Origin: CAZYQW01 sp964649825
GTDB lineage: Bacteria > Planctomycetota > B15-G4 > JADJEK01
Assembly (NCBI GenBank): GCA_964649825.1
Contig: CAZYQW010000052.1
Span: 1-59,421, forward strand
Length of the DNA: 59,421 nt
Direction: 5' to 3'
In this document: one piece after another, positions 44,397 through 54,039 of the stretch
Layout of the letters: each line of letters opens with the position of its first letter
How positions within the stretch are numbered: the first letter of the stretch is position 1
Notes under the pieces: model-generated
Told to the model about the DNA's origin: nothing
Databases searched by the model: none
Seen by the model: the letters and a program-made list of their open reading frames with translations, nothing else
Made by a program: the position numbers and the translations under genes

Positions 44397-44968
44397 GAGT
44401 GACCTGCCACTTTTGAGGTTCGAGGAACACCGGATCCGGGCCCGTGCCATTCTCGAGCCCGCACGATCGCACGAGAAACTCGGACTTCCTTGTCCCCTCA
44501 GCGGCCGATCCGGCGTTGGTCGGCGACCAAGGATGATGTTCTGCATTCCGGGTTTTGTCAAGCGAGCCGAGAGGCACGACCACGAGCGGCGCAGCATCGA
44601 CGATCGGGTCGTCGAAGCGAGGTCGAACCTCCGCGAGCGCCGGGTGTCCGTCGCCGCATGCGACCGGTGATCGACCATCGACCACCGCATGCTGGAGGAG
44701 CGGGGCGATCGTCGACCGTCGCCCGGCATGCAGGCCGGCGCCGCGACCTGGCGCGCCGACCGCGATCGCAGGTAAGCCTAGCGCGGACGCGGTGAACGAC
44801 GAGGCCGAGAAAAAACCCGGCGCTCCCGAGCATCTTCGTGTCATTCCGAGCCCCTCCGCGCGAACGGAAGGCGGCGGGCGCTCGTACGCGCCCGCGCGGC
44901 GCGCTGCGGCGGCCGCTCGATGTTCGTGTTCCGGCGCGGCGGCCGCGCCGACGATGGAGGAAAGAGGA
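44397..44968. other. Divergent intergenic region without a visible gene
   Basis: 572 bp between the haloperoxidase (minus) and the beta-helix gene (plus). No frame here has a family match or a convincing start site. It must hold the promoters for both genes, but no clear -35/-10 pair or palindrome was found by eye. Confidence 0.5.
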
Positions 44969-47900
44969 ATGATCGAATCTCGGGGAAGTCGCGTCGCTCT
45001 CACCGTGCTACTGGCCGTCGGGCTCGGCGCCGTCGACGGCGCGGCGGGCACGCACGTCGTCACGTCCACGTCCGACTCCGGGCCCGGTACGCTGCGGGAC
45101 GCGATCCAGTCCGCGAACGCGGGCGGGGGTCCGGATCTCATCTCGTTCAACCTATCCCTCGGTCCCGCCGGCGTCGCGGTGATCCAGCCGCTGAGCGCGC
45201 TCCCCGCCCTGACGGACGCCGACACGATCGTCGACGCCCGGACGCAGCCGGGCTACGCCGGCGCCCCGCTCGTGGTGCTCGACGGATCGCTCTGCCCGCC
45301 GGGCAGCGACGGGTTCCGCGTCGGCTCCGACCGCTGCGAGATCCACGCGCTCTGCGTGCACTCCTTCTCCGGCGCGGGGATTCGCGTCGAGGAGACCGGC
45401 GGAAACGTCACGGCGTCGACCACGATCCTCGGCGCCAACTACATCGGCACGGCTCCCGACGGCATGACGGCCGCGCCGAACGGGGTCGGCGTCCGCGTGG
45501 CGGGGAACGCCGCATTGACGCGGATCGGGTTCGGGGAGCCGACGGCCAACGTCGACCCGAACGTCATCTCCGGCAACGAGGGGCCCGGCGTCGTCATCGA
45601 GGGCGTCGGCACCGCGACCTCCGTCTGGGACAACCTCATCGGCGTCGGCAATGACGGCCTCACGCCCGTGCCGAACCGGGACGGCGTGGAGATCACCACG
45701 CCGAGCTCGAACGTCGGGCCGGCCGACGTGCGCGAGAACGTGATCGCCGGGAACACGCTCCACGGCGTCGAAATCCTCGGCGCGCGCGGTGTGCTCCTCC
45801 GCGACAACTTGATCGGCGTGGCGGCCGACGACGTGGCGACCGCGGTGCCGAACGGCCTTTTCGGCGTCTACGTCTCCGGCAGCCCACACGGACACACCAT
45901 GCGCGGCAACACGATCGCCGCGAACGCGTTCGACGGCATCCACGTGTTCCAATCCCCGGGCGGCATCGTGGAGGACAACATCGTCGGCGCGGCGTTCTCC
46001 TCGCTGTTCTCCGACCTAGTCGCGCGCCCGAACGGCGGCCACGGGATCCGGCTCGAGGCGGTGACCGGCGGCAGTTACGAGGACAACGACGTGCGCTCGA
46101 ACGCGTTCGACGGCATCTTCATCACCGGCGCCTCGTCCGGAGTCGTCGTCAAGGGCGGCGCGCTCCGCCACAACGGGCGCGACGGCTTCCGGCTCGGCGC
46201 GGGCGTGCACGACTGCCTGCTCGAGCAGACCGTCATCACCGGGAACGGCGGCGTCGGCGGCGCCCTCGACGCGGGCGCGGGGAACGGCAACCGGATCACG
46301 CGGAACTCGATCGCGGGCAATGATGGAATCGGAATCGACCTCGGCCTCGACGGGATCACCTACAACGACCCGGACGACGGCGACGCGGGGCCGAACCGCG
46401 GGCAGAACCACCCCGTGCTCGTCAAGGCGTGGCGCGACGGCGCGAACGTCCACGTGATCGGGATGATCGACTCGGTCGCTGGGTTCAGCACCTATCCGCT
46501 CACCGTGGAGCTGTTCGAGGGGGGCCTTCCCGCACGCGAGGGCGAGGTGTACCTCGGCAGCGCGTCGGTGGCCACGGGCCCGGGAACGTTCGAGGCGGTC
46601 GTCGGGGTCACCGCGAACCCGGACTACGTCACGGCGACGCTGACGGACGCCGGCGGCAACACGTCCGAGTTCAGCGCCCCCATCGGCGTCCTCGACTGCC
46701 TGGGGACCGGCGTCCAGGTCATCGCGATGAGCGGGATGACGCCGGCCGACCCGGACATCACGCAGCCGTTCAGCGACCACCTGTGGACGACTCAGTTCAT
46801 CGCCTGTCCGTTCTCCCCGTGCGGGCCGTTCTTCAACGGGGTCGAGATCAACAACGCCGAGACCGTGGTCTTCTCCGACGGCCTGGGGGTCTACGGATAC
46901 GACGTCCTCACGGACGACTATCGACAGATCGTCCGCGTGGGCGATCCGGCCGCCGGCGTCGGCGTGTCGGACTGCTTCCTCAGCGGCTCGTGCACCACGA
47001 AGTTCACGAGCGAGATCGACGGCGGGTTCTTCTGGGTCACCGGGTTGAGCGAGGACGGCACCGCGCAGTACCTCGGTTGGCTCGACCAAAGCTGCGGCTC
47101 GGCCGGCTTCTATCAGGAACTCGGCCTCTTCGAGCACCCGCGAGACGCGGTGACGCCGGCGCCGCGGTGGCTGCCCCTGCTCCCATCCCACTGCAGCGGC
47201 GACGTGGCCGACGACCTGGACGAGCCAACCTCGATGGTGCGCGGACGCCCTACGATGAGGCCGTACGACGGGCGCTCGCTCTACGTCGGCACGGACTACG
47301 ACTGCCCGAACTACATCCTTCACCCCTCGCGGCTCTTCTCGAGCGTCGGGAGCTGCGTGTTCGCGCAGGCCGGCGATCCCGCGCCCGGTTCCGGCTCCGA
47401 GGTGTTCGACCGGATCTACGCGCTGTCGTCGAGCGGCACGGCGGTGTTCTTCGCGGACGTCGTGAATCCGATCACGTTCGACACGCGCGGTATCGTCGCC
47501 CGGACGTTCGGGTCGGGCTCGGTGGACAAGATCGCGTCCGCGGGCGACGCGGTGCCGTTCTCGCCGGGCGGCCGCCTCGCGCCCGGGTTCGGCACCGCGT
47601 CCACCGAGGCATGGTGCACCGACGGAGGGCTCACCTACCTGGTGACGCAGACGTACCAGATCTTCACGGCCGGAGTCGAGTACGACTTCCCGGGGGGGCC
47701 ACCGGTCGGCGCCCCGACCGCCGGTATCTTCGCGTCGTCGTCCATCTTCCTCTCGGAGGCGGCCGGTGCGCCCGGCGCCGGAGCCGACGATGGGGTGATC
47801 ACGTTCGACACCACGCTGCAAGGCTGCCTGGACGGAACGTTGCGGGACTTCCGGAGCCTCCACATCGGGGGCGTGGGCCCGGAGGAGGGCGTGGGGCTCT

Positions 47901-48565
47901 ACTTCACCGCGACCTTATCCTTGCCGGAGACCGGCGAGGAGGTCCGCGGGATCTTCGTATTCGATCACGTCCGCGACCGGATCTCCAAGGTCGTCCTCCA
48001 GGGAGATCCCCTACCCGCGCCGCACGGCGGGCTCGTCTACCAGGACTTCTTCGACCTCGACGTGAACGGTCTCGGTCAGCTCGTCTTCGAAGCGGTCTAC
48101 GGGAACGACCCCCACTCCTCCACGACCGGCGGCGGCGTCTTCCTCGCCACGTTCTGCGACGACACCTGCGACTGCCCGGGCGAGATCACGAGCTACGGCT
48201 CCGGTTGCGCGGGCGCCGGCGGATTCGTGCCGAGACTGGTGGTCGAGGGGTGTCCGACCGGAGGCGGCCTGCTCCGCGTGTACGTCGAGGGAGGCCTCGG
48301 CGGGTCGGTCGCCACCCTGTTCGTGGGCCTGACGACCGCCCAGACGCCAATCGGCCCGAACTGCGATCTGCTCGTCGCGCCGGCCGTCCTCAACGTGCCG
48401 CTGCCGCTGGGAGGCGCCGCGCCCGGTGAGGGCAGCATCGAGTTCTTCGCGAACCTCCCGCCGGCGACGCCGCCCTCGATGCTCACGTTGCAGGCGTTCG
48501 TCCTCGACGCGGCGGCGGCGAGCGGCCTCGCCGCGACGCAAGGCGTGAAGATGGTGATCGAGTAG
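44969..48565 (+). CDS. Large secreted beta-helix protein with planctomycete-type C-terminal domain
   Basis: About 1198 aa. Signal peptide (VALTVLLAVGLGAVDGAAG), then the THVVTSTSDSGPGTLRDAI opening typical of parallel beta-helix surface proteins. Residues about 100-450 repeat NxIxGN-type rungs (NVISGNEGPGVVI, NVIAGNTLHGVEI, NTIAANAFDGIHV). The middle (about 560-1060) is a DUF-type propeller with many cysteines. The last 130 residues are the shared Gly-rich domain (YGSGCAGAGGFVPRLVVEG). ATG 44969 has GGAGG and AGAGG just upstream. Probably an extracellular structural or adhesive protein. Confidence 0.82.
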   Translation: MIESRGSRVALTVLLAVGLGAVDGAAGTHVVTSTSDSGPGTLRDAIQSANAGGGPDLISFNLSLGPAGVAVIQPLSALPALTDADTIVDARTQPGYAGAPLVVLDGSLCPPGSDGFRVGSDRCEIHALCVHSFSGAGIRVEETGGNVTASTTILGANYIGTAPDGMTAAPNGVGVRVAGNAALTRIGFGEPTANVDPNVISGNEGPGVVIEGVGTATSVWDNLIGVGNDGLTPVPNRDGVEITTPSSNVGPADVRENVIAGNTLHGVEILGARGVLLRDNLIGVAADDVATAVPNGLFGVYVSGSPHGHTMRGNTIAANAFDGIHVFQSPGGIVEDNIVGAAFSSLFSDLVARPNGGHGIRLEAVTGGSYEDNDVRSNAFDGIFITGASSGVVVKGGALRHNGRDGFRLGAGVHDCLLEQTVITGNGGVGGALDAGAGNGNRITRNSIAGNDGIGIDLGLDGITYNDPDDGDAGPNRGQNHPVLVKAWRDGANVHVIGMIDSVAGFSTYPLTVELFEGGLPAREGEVYLGSASVATGPGTFEAVVGVTANPDYVTATLTDAGGNTSEFSAPIGVLDCLGTGVQVIAMSGMTPADPDITQPFSDHLWTTQFIACPFSPCGPFFNGVEINNAETVVFSDGLGVYGYDVLTDDYRQIVRVGDPAAGVGVSDCFLSGSCTTKFTSEIDGGFFWVTGLSEDGTAQYLGWLDQSCGSAGFYQELGLFEHPRDAVTPAPRWLPLLPSHCSGDVADDLDEPTSMVRGRPTMRPYDGRSLYVGTDYDCPNYILHPSRLFSSVGSCVFAQAGDPAPGSGSEVFDRIYALSSSGTAVFFADVVNPITFDTRGIVARTFGSGSVDKIASAGDAVPFSPGGRLAPGFGTASTEAWCTDGGLTYLVTQTYQIFTAGVEYDFPGGPPVGAPTAGIFASSSIFLSEAAGAPGAGADDGVITFDTTLQGCLDGTLRDFRSLHIGGVGPEEGVGLYFTATLSLPETGEEVRGIFVFDHVRDRISKVVLQGDPLPAPHGGLVYQDFFDLDVNGLGQLVFEAVYGNDPHSSTTGGGVFLATFCDDTCDCPGEITSYGSGCAGAGGFVPRLVVEGCPTGGGLLRVYVEGGLGGSVATLFVGLTTAQTPIGPNCDLLVAPAVLNVPLPLGGAAPGEGSIEFFANLPPATPPSMLTLQAFVLDAAAASGLAATQGVKMVIE

Positions 48566-48571
48566 CTCGGG

Positions 48572-51500
48572 TCAACGCGGCGGCGGCGTGAGGCCGCCGT
48601 CGCCGCTCACGATCCACCCGGCCCAGTGCCGCGGGTGCGCGAACGGCGCGGGGGTCGAAAGCGCTCCATCGCCGTCGCGGACGTTCGAGAGGTCGATCCC
48701 GCGGAGCCGCGCAACGACCCGGCTCCATTCCACGTCGCCGGCGACGCCGGCCGCGCGGCGCGCGTCGGCCTCCGGGAGGGCCGCGAGCCAGGCGGCGGCA
48801 CCGCGCAGCGCCTCCGCGACCGGCGCTCCCTCGCCCCAATGGCGGCGGTAGAACTCGGGCATCAGCAGGCGCGTCGCGAGGTCGTCCACCCGCCACAGCG
48901 AGGCAACCGTCGCGCGCGCGCCGGCCGCGAGCAGCGCGGACTGGATCGAGTGGACGCCGAGTCCGGTCCGCGCGTGGCCGCTCCCCGTCTCGCACGCCGA
49001 GAGGACGACGAGGTCGCACCCGTGCAGGTCGATGTCCGCGAGCTCGCCCGCGGTCGCGATCCCGGGCACGCGCCACCGGTCGTCCACGCCGCGGTTCGCG
49101 CCGGCCAGGGCGATCCCCGCGAGCTGGCTCGGCGCCAGGCCGACCACCACGCCGGCGCCGGACGCGCCCCACGTCGACAGCGGCGAGCGCGCCCACTCGA
49201 ACCGGTTCGCGATCGAGGGATCGCCGAAGTAGCCGTGCGTCGCGAGGTGGACGTAGCGCGCGTCGGCGGCGCCCCGGGCCAGCGCGTCCTTCGTCGCGCC
49301 GGCGCCGGTGAGGGGGCGCGGCTTCGTTCCGAAGCGGTCCTGGAACAACGCGCCGATCTCGTCGATCTCACGGCGCGTGAATTCGAGCGGTGCGAACAAC
49401 GGTCCGCCCCGCCGCAGCCCCGACGTCGTCGGAGGCAGTGCGCCCGCGACGCGCTCGATCGTGTCCCGTCCCGCCGCGTCGAAGTCCGGATCGCCGAGTG
49501 CAAGCAGGCCCGGCGGGCGCGGCTCCGGAGGCGGGGGCGCCGCCAGCGACGGCGCGCGGGCGACGATCGGGGCGGTCTTTGCGAGCGCGTCGCGGACGAG
49601 CCGCTCGAGCGGAACGCGGTGCAGCGCCCCGTCCAGGACGACGCGAACGACGCGCGCGCCCTCGAGGGCGGCGGCCAGCGGCGCGACCACGAGCGCGCTC
49701 AACCGCTCCTCGTCCTCGTTGCTCGCGGGAAGGACGCCCTCGCCGTCCGCCCCCAGGAGCCGCGCGCGCCACGCGTCTGCGGCCTCCTCGATCGGCGCGA
49801 GCGGGCCGAGGTCGAACCGGCGCACGCCACCCTCGTCGTCGACCACGTGCGCAAGCATCCAGGCGTCGGAGCCGTCGTCGAACCGGTCGGCGGGGAAGCG
49901 CGCGCGCTGGAACGACCGGTAGGCGACCACGACCTCGCCGTCGGGCCGGGAAGCGAGCGTGGACGCGACGTCGACCGGCCGGTCGACGAGCTCCGTGACC
50001 GCGAGCCGGAGGGCGCGCTCCGCGCGGTCGCTCGCCTCGCACGCGGCCGCGAGCTCGGTCGGGGCCGGAGATCCGTCGCCAGCGCTCGCGGCCGCGGCGA
50101 CCACGGCCGCGAGCGCTTCGCGGGCTCGATCGAACCGGTCTTGCTTCTCCCGCAGCTCGGGGTGGCGGCGGGCGAGCGCGGCGACGCAGACCGGCAGGTG
50201 GAGGAGCGCGCGCGGCGCCTCCGCGATCTCCAGGGTGCGGGTCGCGTCGAGCGCCCCGAGAAGTCCGAGCGTCAGGTACCCCTGGACCTCGCTCTCCAGC
50301 GAGCAGAACACCTCCTCCCGCTCACGCCGGGACGCGGTCTCCGCGCCGGTGAGCAGGCGTCGCCACGCGTCGATCGCGTCGTCGAGCAACGGGCCGAGCC
50401 CGTCCTCCTCCGAGCCGCCGGCGTTCAGGAGCGTGCATCGGATGCGCCGGACCAGCGAATCCTCCGGCGGGCGGCGGAGCGACACGTCGTCGAGGAGCTC
50501 GCGGAGCTGCTCGCGCGCGGCATCCCCGTCGCCCGCACGCAACCGGTCGATCGCCAGTTTCAGCCGCGAGTCGAGCACGTCGATGCTGTACGGCGGTAGG
50601 GTGGCGCTGCGAATCCGGAAGACCCGCTCCGCGATCTCCGCCGACTCCTGGTGCCGCCCGCGGCCGGCGAGGATCGCCGCATCGAGCGCGTCGAGACGCA
50701 CGCGCGCGGGGTGGTCCGGCGGGAACCCCTGCATCGCCGCGCGCGCCGCCTCGAGGTGCGCCGCGGCGCGGTCGAGGTCGCCCGCCGACTGGAGCGTCCG
50801 CGCGAGGTTCGCGTGCGCGAAGGCGACGACCGGATGGTCCGGCGGGAAGACCTCGGAGAACCCCTCGAGCACGCTCTCTTCGAGAGCGCGGGCGCCCGCG
50901 ACGTCGCCGAGGTCGTGCAGGAGCTGCGCCAGGTTCCCCCGCGCGCGCAAAGACGCGGCGCGCCGGCGCGGATCGCCGGAGTGCGATCGGATCGCCCTCT
51001 CGAGGAGGATTCTCCCCTCGACCCGACGACCGAGTGAGGCGAGACACTGCCCGAGGTTCTGCCACGCCTCAGCGAGCACGGGATGGTCCTCCGGTACGAC
51101 CTCCTCGAGCGCGCGGCACGCCTCCTCGAGGCACGCCCGCGCCTCCTCGGTCCGGCCCATCCGGGCGAGCTGGATCCCGACGTTCCCGATGCTCGAGGCG
51201 ACGTCGAGCGGGTCGGCGTCGGGGTCGGAGACGAGGAACGCGCGGCGGCGCATCGCCGCCTGCAGGCCGAGCTCGATCTCGCCCAGCCGGACGGCGTGCT
51301 GGTGGAGCTGGTCGAGGAGCCGCTCGGTGTCGCGGCTCGCGGGGATCGAGAGCAGGCGGTCCGCCGCGTCCTGGAGCGCCGCCGCCGCGGCATTCGCGTC
51401 GCCACGGTCGAGCGCGGCCTCGACCGCCGCGAGCCGGCGCGCGGCGATCGCCGCGTCGTCGGCGTCGTCCGCGCGCGCGGTCGCGGCGGGAGCAACGAGC

Positions 51501-51583
51501 GCGAGGAGCACGGCCGCCCGGCCGGCGAAGCCGATCCGGCGGAGCGCGCGCCTCGCCGCGAAAACCGAGCGGTGGTGGCTCAT
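48572..51583 (-). CDS. Exported TPR-CHAT protease
   Basis: About 1003 aa. Signal peptide at about residues 20-41 (AVLLALVAPAATARA). Residues 45-480 are tetratricopeptide-like helices (ALEEVVPEDHPVLAEAWQNLG, FSEVFPPDHPVVAFAHANLA). The C-terminal CHAT (caspase-HetF-associated) domain has the catalytic His in YVHLATHGYF (about 782) and Cys in VVLSACETGSG (about 861). A caspase-like Cys peptidase activity is inferred. Start ATG 51583 overlaps the kinase stop by 4 bp (ATGA) and has GGAGG upstream. Last gene of the sigma/kinase operon; the substrate is unknown. Confidence 0.9.
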   Translation of the reverse strand: MSHHRSVFAARRALRRIGFAGRAAVLLALVAPAATARADDADDAAIAARRLAAVEAALDRGDANAAAAALQDAADRLLSIPASRDTERLLDQLHQHAVRLGEIELGLQAAMRRRAFLVSDPDADPLDVASSIGNVGIQLARMGRTEEARACLEEACRALEEVVPEDHPVLAEAWQNLGQCLASLGRRVEGRILLERAIRSHSGDPRRRAASLRARGNLAQLLHDLGDVAGARALEESVLEGFSEVFPPDHPVVAFAHANLARTLQSAGDLDRAAAHLEAARAAMQGFPPDHPARVRLDALDAAILAGRGRHQESAEIAERVFRIRSATLPPYSIDVLDSRLKLAIDRLRAGDGDAAREQLRELLDDVSLRRPPEDSLVRRIRCTLLNAGGSEEDGLGPLLDDAIDAWRRLLTGAETASRREREEVFCSLESEVQGYLTLGLLGALDATRTLEIAEAPRALLHLPVCVAALARRHPELREKQDRFDRAREALAAVVAAAASAGDGSPAPTELAAACEASDRAERALRLAVTELVDRPVDVASTLASRPDGEVVVAYRSFQRARFPADRFDDGSDAWMLAHVVDDEGGVRRFDLGPLAPIEEAADAWRARLLGADGEGVLPASNEDEERLSALVVAPLAAALEGARVVRVVLDGALHRVPLERLVRDALAKTAPIVARAPSLAAPPPPEPRPPGLLALGDPDFDAAGRDTIERVAGALPPTTSGLRRGGPLFAPLEFTRREIDEIGALFQDRFGTKPRPLTGAGATKDALARGAADARYVHLATHGYFGDPSIANRFEWARSPLSTWGASGAGVVVGLAPSQLAGIALAGANRGVDDRWRVPGIATAGELADIDLHGCDLVVLSACETGSGHARTGLGVHSIQSALLAAGARATVASLWRVDDLATRLLMPEFYRRHWGEGAPVAEALRGAAAWLAALPEADARRAAGVAGDVEWSRVVARLRGIDLSNVRDGDGALSTPAPFAHPRHWAGWIVSGDGGLTPPPR

Positions 51584-53091
51584 TCCTCCTCCGTCCGTTG
51601 GGGGGCGGCGAGCAGCAGGGCGGCCGCGTCGTCCGCGAGGAACGGCTCGCGCAGGCGCTCCCAGCCGCTCTCGACCGTCACGAACTCCCGGGCATCCGCG
51701 AACCCGCGGTGGCCGGCGGCGCCGAGCGTCCACCCGAGCCGGACGAGCTCGTCGTCGCGGAGGCGCGGGAGCGGGAGCGCCGCCTGCAGGGACTCCAGCG
51801 CGCGGGCGATCTCGCCGGCGTCGAAGGGCGCGTCGCGGGCGACGAGCAGCGCGACGACCGGGTGGTCCGGGCGGGTGAGCACGAGCCGCTGCCGCGCGTC
51901 CGGAGGGAACGGGAACCGAGCCGCCGGCGGCGGCGCCGGCCCGCCATCCTCCGGCGGCCAGACGCGGCGCGGGGCGCCGTCGTTCTCGAAGACCACGAAC
52001 AGGACGTGGGCGGGGCGCGAGAACGTCGCCTCGAAGCGGATCGCGTCGCCGGCGGCGAGCGGTACCCGGCGCTCGTCGACCGTCACGTCCTCGCTCCGCC
52101 CCGGCCGCCGGACGAGGACCTGGAGGTCCGCGTCGAGCGCCGGGGCGGTCGCGGCCGCCGCCCGACCCCCCTCGGCGTCCGGCGGCCCCACCGCGCGCGC
52201 GACGACGACCGCGACGCAGGCGGCGAAGACGAGGCCCGCGCCCACGAGCGCGGCGCGGCGGGAGCTCGTCGGCCGGACCGTCCCGCGGGCGGCGCCCACC
52301 GCGTCCTCGAGCGCGATCGAGAGGTCGCCCGCGCCGCGGAACCGCTCGGCGGGATCGCGCGCGCACGCGACGTCGAGCACGGGGAGCACGGCGAAGAAGT
52401 CGCGCTCGTTCGCCGGCGGGAAGCCGGGCGGTCGGCGCGGAGCGAGCTCGGGCGAGAGACCCGTCAGCGCGTTGTACGCCAGGAGCGCAAGCGAGTAGAC
52501 GTCGCCCGCGATCGACGAGCCACCCTCGGGCGGTGCGAAGCCGCGGGTCCCGTAGCTGCCGGCGGACTCCGGCGACCGCGCCAGCAGCCCGTAGTCCGCG
52601 AGCCGCGCGCGGCCGTCGAAGAAGAGGACGTTCGCCGGCTTGATGTCGCCGTGCGCCACGCCGCGCGCGTGGAGGTGATCGAGGCCCGCCGCGAGCCACG
52701 AGACCACCTCCACGACCTCCGAGGCGTCGAGGAAGCCGCGGCGGCGGATGTCCTCGGCCAGCGTGCGCGGCACGTAGTCGTCGGGCTGGAATGTCTGACC
52801 GGTGGAGTAGCCGTCGGCGAGCGGCATGACGATGAACAGCCAGTCCCCCGCGCGGCCGACGTGCCGCACCTCGACGAGGCATTCGTGCGCCTCGGCGAAC
52901 GTCTCGAACGCGCCGACGCCATCCAGCTCGCGCTCGGCGCCCGGGCCGGCCGGCACGATCTTCACCGCGCGGTGCACGCCGGTCACCGACCTCGCCAGCC
53001 AGACCTCGCCGAAGCCGCCGCGGCCGAGGCGCCGCACGAACTCGAAGTCGGGGATCGCCGGGGGTGCCGGCCGGACGTCCGGGTCGCTCAT
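51580..53091 (-). CDS. Membrane Ser/Thr protein kinase with DUF4384-like outer domain
   Basis: 503 aa. Kinase domain at residues about 15-265: Gly loop GRGGFGEVW (23-31), Lys44 in AVKIV, catalytic loop HGDIKPAN (147-154, HGD instead of HRD), DYG (166-168, for DFG) and GTRGFAPPE. One transmembrane helix at about 280-301 follows. Residues about 315-420 resemble DUF4384 (AAGDAIRFEATFSRPAHVLFVVFENDG, RRVWPPEDGG), a domain often found with caspase-like proteins. It could sense a signal outside and phosphorylate partners inside. Overlaps both neighbours by 4 bp. Confidence 0.89.
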   Translation of the reverse strand: MSDPDVRPAPPAIPDFEFVRRLGRGGFGEVWLARSVTGVHRAVKIVPAGPGAERELDGVGAFETFAEAHECLVEVRHVGRAGDWLFIVMPLADGYSTGQTFQPDDYVPRTLAEDIRRRGFLDASEVVEVVSWLAAGLDHLHARGVAHGDIKPANVLFFDGRARLADYGLLARSPESAGSYGTRGFAPPEGGSSIAGDVYSLALLAYNALTGLSPELAPRRPPGFPPANERDFFAVLPVLDVACARDPAERFRGAGDLSIALEDAVGAARGTVRPTSSRRAALVGAGLVFAACVAVVVARAVGPPDAEGGRAAAATAPALDADLQVLVRRPGRSEDVTVDERRVPLAAGDAIRFEATFSRPAHVLFVVFENDGAPRRVWPPEDGGPAPPPAARFPFPPDARQRLVLTRPDHPVVALLVARDAPFDAGEIARALESLQAALPLPRLRDDELVRLGWTLGAAGHRGFADAREFVTVESGWERLREPFLADDAAALLLAAPQRTEEE

Positions 53092-53354
53092 GGCTTGGGC
53101 GGCCGAGCGTCGTCCTCGGGCGCCGAAGCGTGCCCTCCGTCCGCCTCCCGCCGCCCCGCCAGCGCCCGCGCCGCCAACCGGGCCAGGCGCTCCCGCCCGG
53201 CCGGGTCGTCGTCGCGGCTCGCGGCCGCGAGCCGCGAGGCGAGCTCGGAGTCGCTCAGCGACGACAGGGGACGGGGGTCGCGCGCGTCTCGCTCCTCGCT
53301 CGCTCCGGCGCCGGAACCCGCGGATCCCTTCCCGACGTCGGGCTCGGCCATCAT
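53088..53354 (-). CDS. Small charged protein in the sigma/kinase operon
   Basis: 88 aa. Rich in Ala, Arg, Asp and Glu, with a helical core (LSDSELASRLAAASRDDDPAGRERLARLAARALAG) between disordered, acidic and Gly/Ser-rich ends. No named domain recognised and no Cys or transmembrane helix. It overlaps the sigma gene upstream and the kinase gene downstream by 4 bp each (ATGA), which argues that it is a real coupled gene. Its position would suit an anti-sigma or adaptor protein, but that is inference from context only. Confidence 0.7.
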   Translation of the reverse strand: MMAEPDVGKGSAGSGAGASEERDARDPRPLSSLSDSELASRLAAASRDDDPAGRERLARLAARALAGRREADGGHASAPEDDARPPKP

Positions 53355-53926
53355 TCGACCTCCGCGCCTTCCATCGCGCGCAGATGTTCGCGGATCCGGG
53401 CGAGCATCCGGCCGCGGTTCTGGGAGACGACGTTCGGAGTCAGCCCCAGGAGACGCGCCGCCTCCGTGTTCGAGTAGCCGTTCAGCTCCGTCGCCTCGAA
53501 CGAGGCGTACGTCGTGAACTTCACCCCGACGCGCGCGCGATCCATCGCGACGAGGAGCATGCTTCGCGCGTGCTCCTCATCGAAGACACGGTCGGGCTCG
53601 GCGCCGGGCGGGGCCCGCGGCTCGGTCTCGAGCGGCTGCGTCACGCGCCTGCCGCGCGCCCGGAGCTCGGTCACCACGTGGCCGTGGGCGACGCGCCACA
53701 CGTAGGAGCGGAACCGGCCGATCCCGCGGTCGTACCGGAAGTCAGCGAGGCGCTCGAAGAGCTGCAGCATGACGTTCTGGCAGACGTCGTCGGCGTCGTT
53801 GACGCGCAGTCCGTACCAGCAGGCGACGCGATGCACGAGCGGCGCGTAGATCGCGACGAACTCCTCCATGTCGCCGTGGCTCGCTCGCTCCAGCACGCTC
53901 GGGCGTGTCGACGTGGCGTCTTTCAC
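53351..53926 (-). CDS. ECF-type RNA polymerase sigma factor
   Basis: About 191 aa. Region 2: FVAIYAPLVHRVACWYGL, DADDVCQNVMLQLFERLADFRYDRGIGRFRSYVWRVAHGHV. Region 4 helix-turn-helix: GYSNTEAARLLGLTPNVVSQNRGRMLARI. Start GTG 53926 is chosen because GGAGGAG lies 8 bp upstream; the longer reading to 54085 runs into the remnant of another gene. First gene of a four-gene operon with 4-bp overlaps throughout, so it may drive its own operon and the targets of the kinase/CHAT pair. Confidence 0.91.
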   Translation of the reverse strand: MKDATSTRPSVLERASHGDMEEFVAIYAPLVHRVACWYGLRVNDADDVCQNVMLQLFERLADFRYDRGIGRFRSYVWRVAHGHVVTELRARGRRVTQPLETEPRAPPGAEPDRVFDEEHARSMLLVAMDRARVGVKFTTYASFEATELNGYSNTEAARLLGLTPNVVSQNRGRMLARIREHLRAMEGAEVE

Positions 53927-54039
53927 GGGCGCTCCTCCAACCCGGTCGTCGCGAGGGCGGGGAGCCCTCGTCCACGGGCGCCCATCTTGGACGCGATTCG
54001 ACGGCGGATCAAGAGCCGACGGCTCTCCCCCCCGGTGGT

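Noticed and set aside
44555..44968. N-terminal extension of the large beta-helix protein
   Set aside because: A signal peptide and a ribosome-binding site are found at ATG 44969; the upstream part is Arg/Ser-rich shadow sequence.
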